Shown: positions 1 through 5,795, counted from the first letter of the stretch. The stretch: DNA of 5,795 nt from Ktedonobacter sp. (GCA_003450555.1 DMFQ01000273.1:507-6301); one strand, 5' to 3'. Notes: generated by a model not told the origin, from the letters alone. A program made the numbers and translations.

Positions 1-509
1 TCATGCAGATTCTCACGCATGGCGGTAAACCAGAGTGACACAGCGGGCTTACTGGCATCCTGCTCCTGCTGCAATAGAATAAACGCTTTGATGTTGCGCC
101 AGATTTTGTCGAAGGCATCTACGCCGCGTACAGTAGCATACGTTTCGCGTGTAGCCCCATCCATCGAGAGGCGGTACTCGTCAAGCCCCGCGTCAATCAG
201 CGCCTGGCCGCGCCTGGCAGTGAGGGCGATGCCATTCGAATTAAAGAGCACGTAGGTGCCCCGCTCTTTGAGATAGCTAATCATGCGTGGCAGGTCTTTG
301 TTGAGCAGTGGCTCACCTAGGCCGTGAAGCACCACGCGGTCCAAAACAGGAAATTGATCTACAATGGAGCGAAAGTTCTCAAAACTGAGGTCACGATCAT
401 CCTCACGCGAAAGCAACGTACGCGGGCACTGCTGGCAGAGTTCATTACATCGACTCGTGGGCTCGATGTAGATTGAACGCGGCAGTGTAACTATGGATGT
501 CGTGGTCAT
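1..509 (-). CDS. Radical SAM enzyme, N-terminal 169 codons (3' end beyond window)
   Basis: The frame starts at the ATG at 507-509 and stays open to base 1, so the stop and C-terminus lie outside the window. Residues 21-28 read CNELCQQC, the C-x3-C-x2-C motif that binds the [4Fe-4S] cluster cleaving S-adenosylmethionine. HGLGEP (62-67) corresponds to the GGE-type SAM-binding strand, and LSMDGATRETYATVRG further on is typical of MoaA/PqqE/SPASM-type radical SAM proteins. Whether a SPASM domain with auxiliary clusters follows cannot be seen. The start is fixed by GAAGGAG 5 nt upstream. That start lies inside the end of the DUF2064 gene (65-bp overlap), so the two should be translated from one mRNA. 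The enzyme presumably acts in the cytoplasm on a product or substrate of the two upstream transferases. Its substrate is unknown, and the flanking residues do not look like those of ArsS, the arsenosugar radical SAM enzyme. Confidence 0.88.
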   Translation of the reverse strand, partial: MTTTSIVTLPRSIYIEPTSRCNELCQQCPRTLLSREDDRDLSFENFRSIVDQFPVLDRVVLHGLGEPLLNKDLPRMISYLKERGTYVLFNSNGIALTARRGQALIDAGLDEYRLSMDGATRETYATVRGVDAFDKIWRNIKAFILLQQEQDASKPAVSLWFTAMRENLH

Positions 510-1182
510 ACAGTCTCCTTCGTGTTTTTAGATGAGCGGCGGTAGCAGGCGCTAGCGAGGGATTTACCTCCAACATATGCGCTAAACGCAGCAGGTCGGA
601 TAATTCGTCGATATCGAAGAGTGGCTCCAGCAGGTGAACGCTTAACCCCTGGCTCTTCGCCAGTTCGATCGTCATCTGGATCACCGCACAGGTGCTCATA
701 GGAATGCCGCTAAAGACATCATGCGGCTTGCGCATCGCAACGAGATAGTAGCCGCCGTCTTCGGCAGGGCCCAGGACAACGTCTGCATCGGCCAGCGCCG
801 CCCGTGCCCTGTCAATTGTCTCCAGGCTGATGTGTGGCGAATCCGAGCCAATGAGAACCGTGTGCTGGAAATCCCGTTCTTGGGTCCATTGAAAAGCAGC
901 ATGCAGGCGCGCGCCCAGGTCTGCTCCTTTCTGGGGGAAGCAGCGCATAGCATGGGCTCGTGCAGAGATGAGCGTATTTACAAAGGCGGCGAAGTCCTTC
1001 TCAGGTGGTGAATACGTCCAGTGAAGCTGGCATACTCCACCAGCGAAGCGCTGAGCAAGGTCGGTGAGAAAAGCCTGGTAGAGATCAGCAGCCTTGTCAT
1101 GACCAATTGTATGAGCCAGGCGTGTTTTGGTCTTTCCAGCCTCAGGGTAACGTGCCATGATGACAAGTGCGGTATCAGGCAT
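445..1182 (-). CDS. DUF2064 / TIGR04282-like GT-A fold transferase
   Basis: This 245-residue protein has the features of DUF2064, a GT-A/nucleotidyltransferase-fold family related to CofC and annotated as 'rSAM-associated transferase 1' or an arsenosugar-type glycosyltransferase. Visible motifs are MARYPEAGKTKTRL (9-22), a nucleotide-binding loop, IGSDSPHIS (111-119), with the aspartate expected to bind metal, and GPAEDGGYYLVAM (138-150). The family is thought to handle a nucleotide-activated sugar or phosphosugar, but the exact reaction is not established for this member. I chose the start at 1182 because AGAGGTG lies 6 nt upstream. An in-frame ATG at 1206 would add eight residues but has no better site. 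The ATG overlaps the GT2 stop (ATGCCTGA), which suggests translational coupling. The last ~21 residues, rich in His and Tyr, overlap the radical SAM gene and look like a non-conserved tail. Confidence 0.87.
   Translation of the reverse strand: MPDTALVIMARYPEAGKTKTRLAHTIGHDKAADLYQAFLTDLAQRFAGGVCQLHWTYSPPEKDFAAFVNTLISARAHAMRCFPQKGADLGARLHAAFQWTQERDFQHTVLIGSDSPHISLETIDRARAALADADVVLGPAEDGGYYLVAMRKPHDVFSGIPMSTCAVIQMTIELAKSQGLSVHLLEPLFDIDELSDLLRLAHMLEVNPSLAPATAAHLKTRRRLYDHDIHSYTAAFNLHRAHESM
515..521 (-). promoter_or_regulatory. Ribosome binding site of the radical SAM gene
   Basis: The minus strand reads GAAGGAG, 5 nt before the ATG at 509. It is a near-perfect Shine-Dalgarno lying inside the coding sequence of the preceding DUF2064 gene, and it decides the radical SAM start. 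Confidence 0.75.
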
Positions 1183-1888
1183 GTGTTTCACCTCTAGCTC
1201 CAGCATAGCGCAACGTCGTGCGCAACATAAAATAAGCTGCCTTGATGCTGCCTGCTATCGTACCAGCAACTTTGGAACGACCGTGGCTGCGACGGCGATA
1301 ATGAATAGGCAATTCAACAATGCGATAGTGCGCTTTAGCAGCCTTCACTATCATCTCGACTGGCCAGCCAAAAGTCATTTCGCTCATTTCCAGCGCCATA
1401 AGTGCTGAACAGCGCAAGACACGAAACGATCCTATATCAGAGAGACGCACGCCATACAGTAATCGGATCAAATGACTGACAAGCCAGTTGCCCAGCCGTG
1501 CCTGCGGTGGAACTGCTCCTCGTTCAGAGCGTTCACTGGCACGCGAGCCAATAACAAGGTCCATGCTGCCTTCGGTAATGGGGGCCAGCATCATAGGGAG
1601 ATCGGCGGGATCATCGCTGCCATCACCATCCATGAAGACAACGATGTCAGCACCCAGATCGCAAGCCATTTTGAAGCCTACCAGGCAGTTGCGTCCATAG
1701 CCTCGTATTGGCTCACTGGCGACTAGCGCACCAAGTGAGCGAGCGGCCAGAGCCGTGCCATCGGTACTCCCGTTGTCGGCCACAATAATCCATGTCGCGA
1801 GATCAGGGGCAATTTCTGGCAATAACTGGCGGATCGCTGCTTCTTCATTCAAGGCAGGTATAACAATCGCAACCTTAGAAGTTGACAT
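1175..1888 (-). CDS. GT2 family glycosyltransferase, polyprenyl-phosphate mannosyl/glucosyltransferase-like
   Basis: This 237-residue GT-A glycosyltransferase has the usual order of family 2 motifs: VIPALNEE (9-16), ADNGSTDGT (37-45) for the nucleotide, MDGDGSDDP (86-94) containing the DxD metal site (D87, D89), GSR (114-116), and DIGSFRVL (151-158) near the acceptor or catalytic loop. YRRRSHGRSKVAGT near the C-terminus is a basic stretch typical of DPM1/DPG-synthase-like enzymes. There are no convincing membrane helices, so it is probably a cytoplasmic or peripheral enzyme transferring a sugar from a nucleotide donor to a lipid phosphate or other acceptor. Donor and acceptor are unknown. I chose the ATG at 1888 because GAGGAG precedes it by 9 nt; the longer frame from a TTG at 1918 lacks such a site and adds residues before the first beta strand. 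Its stop overlaps the DUF2064 start by 8 bp. Confidence 0.9.
   Translation of the reverse strand: MSTSKVAIVIPALNEEAAIRQLLPEIAPDLATWIIVADNGSTDGTALAARSLGALVASEPIRGYGRNCLVGFKMACDLGADIVVFMDGDGSDDPADLPMMLAPITEGSMDLVIGSRASERSERGAVPPQARLGNWLVSHLIRLLYGVRLSDIGSFRVLRCSALMALEMSEMTFGWPVEMIVKAAKAHYRIVELPIHYRRRSHGRSKVAGTIAGSIKAAYFMLRTTLRYAGARGETHA
1189..1195 (-). promoter_or_regulatory. Ribosome binding site of the DUF2064 gene
   Basis: The minus strand reads AGAGGTG, 6 nt before the ATG at 1182 and within the last codons of the GT2 gene. It favours 1182 over the upstream in-frame ATG at 1206. Confidence 0.65.
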
Positions 1889-1897
1889 AAAATACAA

Positions 1898-1903
1898 CTC
1901 CTC
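1898..1903 (-). promoter_or_regulatory. Ribosome binding site of the GT2 gene
   Basis: The minus strand reads GAGGAG, 9 nt before the ATG at 1888. It supports the short start over the TTG at 1918. Confidence 0.65.
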
Positions 1904-1975
1904 AACTACGCGGAACAATCAGCAAAAGCATGTCTTAAAGTAGCACGTGGAAGACCCGAAAAATTTTACAGGAGT

Positions 1976-2776
1976 TTACCTGTTTAATAACTCTTCAATC
2001 ACCGCTGCCACGCCATCCTCGGTGTTGCTCAGTGTCACATAATCCGCGGCGGCTTTCACCTCATCGTGTGCGTTACCCATTGCGACCCCAAGTCCCGCGA
2101 AACGAATCATGCCGATGTCGTTGTGGTTATCGCCAATGGCCACAATCTCTTCTGGTGCAATGCCTAAATCCGCCGCGATAGCCTTCAATGCATTGACCTT
2201 TGATGCTTCAGGGTGGAGAAACTCCAGGAGATCAAAGGAGGATTGGGTCACATAGAGTTTTCCCTTGAAGATGCACTCAAGTTCTTCGCGCTTCTCTCGT
2301 AGGGTATTCTCTTCGCCAATGCCAACGATTTTAATACACGTTTGAGGGTACAGGCTCGCCACGTCTTCAACTTCTACTGCAGGAGGCACAGGAGGCCTAT
2401 ACCAGGTGCGCGACCGCGGTGTATTGTAGTCGACATAGACACGCTCATAGGTATGGTAGGCTCGAAAAAAACCAAAGGTTCGCAAGGTCTCAAGTGTTGG
2501 TAAGATATGCTCAACAGGCATCAGCTTTTCATGGAGCACCACCCCGCTGAGTATATCTACGACTAGCGCCCCATTTTCGATAATTTGTGGGGCTGTCAAC
2601 GGTAGACCGGCACAGACGGCGCGTAGAACTTGTAACATCTGTCCCGTTGCAATAACGATGGCCATGCCGTTCTCCACTGCCTTGTGTAGCGCTTTGTAGG
2701 TTCGAGGCGTAATCAGCTTATGAGGAGAGGGGGTGAGAAGTGTGCCATCCAGGTCAATGGCAAGTAGGCGGTACAT
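1976..2776 (-). CDS. Cof-type HAD-IIB family phosphatase
   Basis: This 266-residue protein has the usual Cof/YidA length and all HAD motifs. Motif I is AIDLDGTLL (6-14), with nucleophile D8 and acid/base D10. Motif II is IATGQ (42-46), with T44. The motif III lysine is K193 in HPEASKVNAL. Motif IV is GDNHND (215-220), followed by MIRFAGLGVAMGNA, the standard Cof C-terminal signature. Residues of about 85-185 form the C2 (IIB) cap that sets substrate choice. Such enzymes remove phosphate from sugar phosphates, nucleotides or cofactor phosphates in the cytoplasm; the substrate here cannot be told. The start at 2776 is supported by CAGGAG 7 nt upstream and places motif I at the N-terminus; ATGs at 2824 and 2830 have no ribosome site. 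The gene ends 87 bp before the GT2 gene with no visible terminator, so co-transcription is plausible. Motif II has Gln where most relatives have Arg (ATGR). Confidence 0.93.
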   Translation of the reverse strand: MYRLLAIDLDGTLLTPSPHKLITPRTYKALHKAVENGMAIVIATGQMLQVLRAVCAGLPLTAPQIIENGALVVDILSGVVLHEKLMPVEHILPTLETLRTFGFFRAYHTYERVYVDYNTPRSRTWYRPPVPPAVEVEDVASLYPQTCIKIVGIGEENTLREKREELECIFKGKLYVTQSSFDLLEFLHPEASKVNALKAIAADLGIAPEEIVAIGDNHNDIGMIRFAGLGVAMGNAHDEVKAAADYVTLSNTEDGVAAVIEELLNR

Positions 2777-2783
2777 GTGGTTG

Positions 2784-2789
2784 CTCCTG
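2784..2789 (-). promoter_or_regulatory. Ribosome binding site of the HAD phosphatase gene
   Basis: The minus strand reads CAGGAG, 7 nt before the ATG at 2776. It decides the start against upstream in-frame ATGs at 2824 and 2830. Confidence 0.65.
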
Positions 2790-2881
2790 AAAATAGTATC
2801 AGACGATATCGAATATTTGTGCATTAACATCTTACACTACATGCGCCACTTATATGAGCTGAACCATATATCAGGCCTGCC

Positions 2882-2910
2882 TTGCTAAAAGCCGTGTTTC
2901 TGAATATACT
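2882..2910 (+). promoter_or_regulatory. Candidate sigma-70-type promoter of the Mrp-Nudix unit
   Basis: TTGCTA (2882-2887) and TATACT (2905-2910) are separated by exactly 17 bp and match the -35 and -10 consensus at 4/6 and 5/6 positions. Transcription would begin near 2916-2918, only a few bases before the ATG at 2921, which would make the message nearly leaderless. This is a pattern match in AT-rich intergenic DNA, not proof. If real, it excludes the TTG at 2882 as the start codon. Confidence 0.4.
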
Positions 2911-2920
2911 AGCGAACAAG

Positions 2921-3904
2921 ATGGAAACTGATAGTAGTAGTTTGGAGATGAACTCATTGCAATTGCATAAACGGGCACGACGAGCACGAATTGAAAACAT
3001 TCGGACACTGCTTGTTGTTGGGAGCGGCAAAGGCGGAGTAGGGAAGTCTACAGTCAGCGTTAACCTTGCAGTAGCCCTGGCCAGACAGGGTGCCAGTGTT
3101 GGCCTGCTCGACGGCGATGCCTATGGCCCTAGCATACCTATGATGCTTGGCGTACGCAAGAAAAAGGCAGGACAGGGCTCGGAAGTAACCTTGCCGCTGG
3201 CCCACCGTGGCAAATTAGCTCCCGAGCAGATGCTCAAACCCTTGCTGCGTTACGGCATCAAAATCATGTCGGTTGGCTTCTTCATTGGTGAAGAACAGGC
3301 TGTGGCTCCCATGCCGGATGTCCTGGGGGCCTTCATTCGTCAACTCCTCTACTCCGTGGACTGGGGTGAACTGGACTATTTGATTGTCGATTTGCCTCCG
3401 GGTAACGGTGAACCGCAGGCCACTCTTTGCCGCGAATTGCAGCTCGATGGGGCTTTGCTGGTAACAACTCCGCAGGATATTGCGCGTATCGATACCTCGA
3501 AAGCGCTGGCGATGTTTCGTGACGTAGATGTGCCGGTTCTTGGAGTCGTCCAGAACATGGATGGTTTTTTGTGTCCGCATTGTGGCGAACGTGTTGAGAT
3601 TTTTCCACGCAGCCGTGAAGCGCGAGCGCAGCTCGACGACCTGCTTCTGTTGGGAAGTATTCCCCTGGATCCTGCCGCGGCAGAAAGTGGCGACCGGGGA
3701 CAGCCCGTCGTCGTCAGTAAGCCGGAGTCACCCGTAACAACAGCTTTTATATGCATAGCCAAACAGGTGACGACAATCATCGAAACAAATAGAACGACAG
3801 CAGCGCGGCAGGCGCCCGCGGAGAACCAGGAAGAGGCTCCAGTAAATCAGGAGGAAGCTGAAACAGTGAAGGGAGATATCTTCAACAATGAAAGAGAAGA
3901 TTAA
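2921..3904 (+). CDS. Mrp/NBP35-family P-loop ATPase, iron-sulfur cluster carrier
   Basis: This 327-residue SIMIBI-class ATPase has a deviant Walker A, GKGGVGKST (36-44), switch I LLDGDAYGPSIP (62-73), a Walker B-like IVDLPPGNGEPQ (155-166), VTTPQD (181-186) and a CPHC pair (218-221), the Cys-x2-Cys that holds a bridging [4Fe-4S] cluster at the dimer interface. Family members carry and deliver Fe-S clusters to apoproteins in the cytoplasm. The N-terminal MIP18/DUF59 domain of many bacterial Mrp proteins is absent and replaced by about 28 residues with a basic patch (KRARRAR). The C-terminal ~45 residues are Glu/Gln-rich, with a short repeat, and probably disordered. The start is uncertain. ATG 2921 is my choice, without a clear ribosome site. 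TTG 2882 (340 aa) and ATG 2948, with GGAG directly abutting it, are alternatives. Clusters might serve the nearby radical SAM enzyme, which is inference only. Confidence 0.88.
   Translation: METDSSSLEMNSLQLHKRARRARIENIRTLLVVGSGKGGVGKSTVSVNLAVALARQGASVGLLDGDAYGPSIPMMLGVRKKKAGQGSEVTLPLAHRGKLAPEQMLKPLLRYGIKIMSVGFFIGEEQAVAPMPDVLGAFIRQLLYSVDWGELDYLIVDLPPGNGEPQATLCRELQLDGALLVTTPQDIARIDTSKALAMFRDVDVPVLGVVQNMDGFLCPHCGERVEIFPRSREARAQLDDLLLLGSIPLDPAAAESGDRGQPVVVSKPESPVTTAFICIAKQVTTIIETNRTTAARQAPAENQEEAPVNQEEAETVKGDIFNNERED
3824..3859 (+). repeat. Two imperfect 21-bp-spaced copies encoding NQEEA
   Basis: AACCAGGAAGAGGCT (3824-3838) recurs as AATCAGGAGGAAGCT (3845-3859), in frame, 21 bp apart, both encoding NQEEA in the acidic tail of the Mrp-like protein. 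The copies differ at synonymous positions, so this is either an old duplication or simple compositional bias. Confidence 0.45.
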
Positions 3905-4352
3905 AGGGGTACTGGCAGGACTTATTTTTCGAATCATTGCTCTTCTCACGTTGGGGCAGATCTCACCTATACTCAGCGCGTGTATTATTATCGAGCAAGA
4001 CGGAAAGGTACTCTTGATTGACCGCTCAGATGGCATGGGTTATACCATTCCCGGGGGGATTGTACGCTATAAAGAGACGGTAGAACAGTGCATCTTGCGC
4101 GAGGTTCGCGAAGAGACTGGCTACATCGTCGCGATGCATGCCCTGGTAGGGGTTTATTCCGGCCTTGAGCGCGATCCTCGTTTTCGTGCCGCGTCTATCG
4201 CCTATAAAGGCGCTATCATAGGTGGGTCGGCACAGGATTCGGGTGAAGGAAAATTGTGCTGGCGCGATCCTGGAGAGGTTTTTGGACGTCTTGCCTTTGA
4301 CTGTGAGGATATGCTCAAGGATTATTTAAGCGGCAGGCAGTGCCTTTCATAA
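3888..4352 (+). CDS. Nudix hydrolase
   Basis: This 154-residue protein has a perfect Nudix box, G57-x5-E63-x7-R71-E-V-x-E75-E76-x-G78-Y79, which matches GX5EX7REUXEEXGU. E75 and E76 are expected to bind Mg2+ for hydrolysis of a nucleoside diphosphate linked to another moiety. PGG just before the box, and ACIIIEQDGKVLLIDRS (31-47) forming the first strands, are normal for the fold. The substrate cannot be told. Residues 8-33 are unusually hydrophobic for a soluble Nudix protein and may form an amphipathic or membrane-associated helix. The start is secure: an in-frame stop lies at 3867-3869 and no other ATG precedes the domain. The gene begins 17 bp inside the Mrp gene, with GGGAG 12 nt upstream, a rather long spacing, so it probably depends on coupling to Mrp translation. 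Confidence 0.92.
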   Translation: MKEKIKGVLAGLIFRIIALLTLGQISPILSACIIIEQDGKVLLIDRSDGMGYTIPGGIVRYKETVEQCILREVREETGYIVAMHALVGVYSGLERDPRFRAASIAYKGAIIGGSAQDSGEGKLCWRDPGEVFGRLAFDCEDMLKDYLSGRQCLS

Positions 4353-4422
4353 TCATATGTATGCCTGTGGTGTGATATAGTTATTTAACTTGTAATTGAC
4401 GTTTAGACAAAGACGACCCTAG

Positions 4423-4447
4423 CTGAACCATCCAATGCATGGTTCAG
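4423..4447. repeat. Perfect inverted repeat (9-bp arms, 7-bp loop)
   Basis: CTGAACCAT (4423-4431) and its exact complement ATGGTTCAG (4439-4447) flank a 7-bp loop. It sits between the convergent ends of the Nudix gene and the transposase. No T-run follows on either strand, so it is a poor intrinsic terminator. It could be an IS subterminal structure, a bidirectional transcription block, or a protein-binding palindrome. Confidence 0.6.
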
Positions 4448-4492
4448 AACAAAGAAAGATGAGTTCAAATGAGCTGCACGAGCCAAGAAAAC

Positions 4493-5795
4493 TCAGGTCG
4501 AAGGCGCCGTTTTGCTCGTTTCCTGCTTGTTCCTCGTTTTATACACGATAGGATGACGCTGTGCCGACTTCGGGTGGAAGCCTTTGGCACGTCCGAGCGC
4601 TTTTCCGCGTGGTTGGCACGGACGGGTCGGTGTGCCAAGCTGCAACAAAAGGGTAGGCATCACCCGACGAACCTGCCGTGGGGAGACCGGACGCCCCTTG
4701 GCCTCCCACGGCAACAGCGCGTGCCGTCCCAACTCGCGTGCCAGAGACAACTGAGTGAAGGCCAGGGCCACCATCCAACTCCAGAGCAAAAATTGGGCCG
4801 GAGTGCGCACATGTGCGTTCGTCCAGAGCAAATCCTGCTTCAAAAAGCGGAACACATGCTCTTCCGAGAAGCGCAAGCCCTATTTGGCAGGAACCTGCTC
4901 CAACGGGAGCAGATCATCGAGCGTGAGAAACCAACTCACGCGGGGATCGCGCTTGGTGTCGCGAGCCGAGGTGCGCTCGACCCGGATCACGCTCAGCATG
5001 AGATCTCGATCCTGCTGGAAATGCACCTCATCCCAGCGGCTGATCTTCGTCAGCCGACCTACCGCATCTGTTCCCTGCCAAACGGTTTGCGGCTCGGTCT
5101 GCGTCTCTGGGCGTGTTCCTTGCAAGAGTGGACCGTCCTTGGGTGGAGCACCCCGCTTGTGAATGCGCACTGGTACTCGGTAGAGCTTGCGATTGCTTTT
5201 CAGACGGATCAGGACGCTGTATCCCAGTTCTCGGCAAGCCCGCAGCATCTCAGGCGTTGCATACCAGCGATCCGCCAGGATGATCACCCGTCGCGTTCCC
5301 AGCAGCGGTTTGAGCAGCCGCAGTTGCTCGATGGCTACCCCAATGGCTGTTTCTTCGCTACTGATCCGTTGGATTTCCAACAGCGGCGTCCAACTGCTTG
5401 GCGTGTCCGGCAGCAGCCCCACCACCGAGAACGACCACCCAATACTGATGGGTTTGTCGGCCAGCGGCAGGTTCGAGACATGAATGACGCCGCGATCCTC
5501 ACTGGTGTTGGCTTCCCGACGCTCCACCGAGGTCGCGTCTACCGCGATCCAGACAGGTGCGTCCGGCGGCAGGTCGGCCAGCAGACTACGCACGCACAGC
5601 GCTCGCAGCTCTTCAATGTTGATCTGTCCATCGGCCAGCGCCGCATAGACACTGGACCATTGGCGTTCAAAAAACGGCGAATGCGACAATTCAGGCAGCG
5701 AGCGCGCTTGTGGTTCGCTCAGCAATCCATCGCACAGATTAAACAGCGCATCGCCTCTCCGCTCCATACAGTTGTAGGCTTGCTGCCGAAATGCT
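4493..5795 (-). pseudogene. IS4-superfamily DDE transposase, interrupted by an in-frame amber codon and cut by the window edge
   Basis: One minus-strand frame runs from the right edge to the TGA at 4493-4495, broken only by TAG at 4880-4882. Residues counted from the ATG at 5767: IAVDATSVER holds the first catalytic aspartate (D77), LADRWYATPEM the second (D166), and the part after the stop, GLRFSEEHVFRFLKQ, supplies the glutamate (E303). With the stop read as Tyr, the Y-(2)-R-(3)-E-(6)-K signature of IS4-type transposases is exact (Y296, R299, E303, K310). The frame stays open upstream of 5767 (AFRQQAYNC precedes the Met), so the true start lies outside. The 127 codons after the stop, ending in a basic tail, are otherwise intact, which suggests a recent loss. 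The region is visibly GC-richer than its neighbours, consistent with transfer. I think it belongs to the group of putative transposases labelled NF041680, but that is from memory. Confidence 0.85.
4493..5795 (-). mobile_element. Partial insertion sequence of the IS4 superfamily, boundaries unknown
   Basis: The span is the minimum part supported by the transposase frame. The left boundary should lie somewhere in 4353-4492, where base composition shifts from AT-rich to GC-rich and an inverted repeat (4423-4447) lies. The right end is outside the window, so terminal inverted repeats and target duplications cannot be matched. It inserted downstream of the Nudix stop without breaking that gene. 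Confidence 0.6.

Noticed and set aside
19..255. A 78-codon plus-strand frame at the left edge
   Set aside because: It is antisense to the radical SAM gene, whose motifs are unambiguous.
1889..1975. Possible terminator or separate promoter between the HAD and GT2 genes
   Set aside because: I found no stem followed by a T-run and no well-spaced -35/-10 pair on the minus strand, so I left it as plain spacer.
2804..2811. CGATATCG palindrome upstream of the HAD gene as an operator
   Set aside because: Eight symmetric bases without extension or a second copy are too little to call an operator.
2857..2867. AGCTGAACCAT in the divergent intergenic region, repeated at 4421-4431 beside the palindrome
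   Set aside because: An 11-bp match between two places in a 5.8-kb window is expected several times by chance, and the second arm of the palindrome is absent here.
3376..3780. Minus-strand frames of 121-134 codons opposite the Mrp gene
   Set aside because: They mirror a gene with clear family motifs and show no protein features of their own.
4493..4876. The post-stop part of the transposase as an independent small gene from a TTG at 4876
   Set aside because: It has no ribosome site, starts in the middle of the YREK motif, and is in the same frame as the upstream part, so it is the tail of the broken transposase.
4755..5162. A 135-codon plus-strand open frame and other long frames opposite the transposase
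   Set aside because: They lie antisense to a clear transposase frame in GC-rich DNA, have no recognisable domain or ribosome site, and their composition (Ser/Arg-rich) is that of a shadow frame.

Overview
The window carries four complete protein-coding genes on two opposing transcription units, plus a fifth gene cut by the left edge and a broken transposase cut by the right edge. Protein style, moderate GC, the gene set and a GC-richer IS4-superfamily insertion suggest a bacterium with an IS-laden genome. My best guess is Chloroflexota of the Ktedonobacteria type, but no rRNA or other marker is present and this rests on impression only.

Left part (1-1888, minus strand): a tightly packed unit read right to left. 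It holds a GT2 glycosyltransferase of the polyprenyl-phosphate mannosyl/glucosyltransferase type, a DUF2064 (TIGR04282-like) GT-A-fold transferase, and a radical SAM enzyme whose 3' end lies outside the window. The first two overlap by 8 bp and the last two by 65 bp, and each start has its own Shine-Dalgarno. The set looks like a small pathway that activates a sugar-like or phosphorylated precursor, transfers it, and modifies it by radical chemistry. The product cannot be read from the sequence.

Centre (1976-2776, minus strand): a Cof-type HAD phosphatase, 87 bp upstream of the GT2 gene with no evident terminator between them, so it may be the first gene of the same transcript. A 144-bp divergent intergenic region (2777-2920) separates it from the plus-strand unit. 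That unit is a P-loop Fe-S carrier ATPase of the Mrp/NBP35 family followed, with a 17-bp overlap, by a Nudix hydrolase. A promoter-like TTGCTA-17-TATACT pair lies so close to the Mrp ATG that the mRNA may be leaderless.

Right part (4353-5795): about 140 bp of noncoding DNA with a perfect 9-bp-stem inverted repeat, then a minus-strand IS4-superfamily transposase running off the right edge. It is interrupted by one in-frame amber codon. With that codon read as tyrosine, the surrounding residues fit the Y-(2)-R-(3)-E-(6)-K signature of IS4 transposases exactly, so the element most likely lost its activity through a point mutation in its own catalytic motif.

I see no CRISPR array, tRNA, rRNA or defence system, and no clearly new system. 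The items most worth a second look are the glycosyltransferase/DUF2064/radical SAM unit and the nonsense mutation in the transposase.
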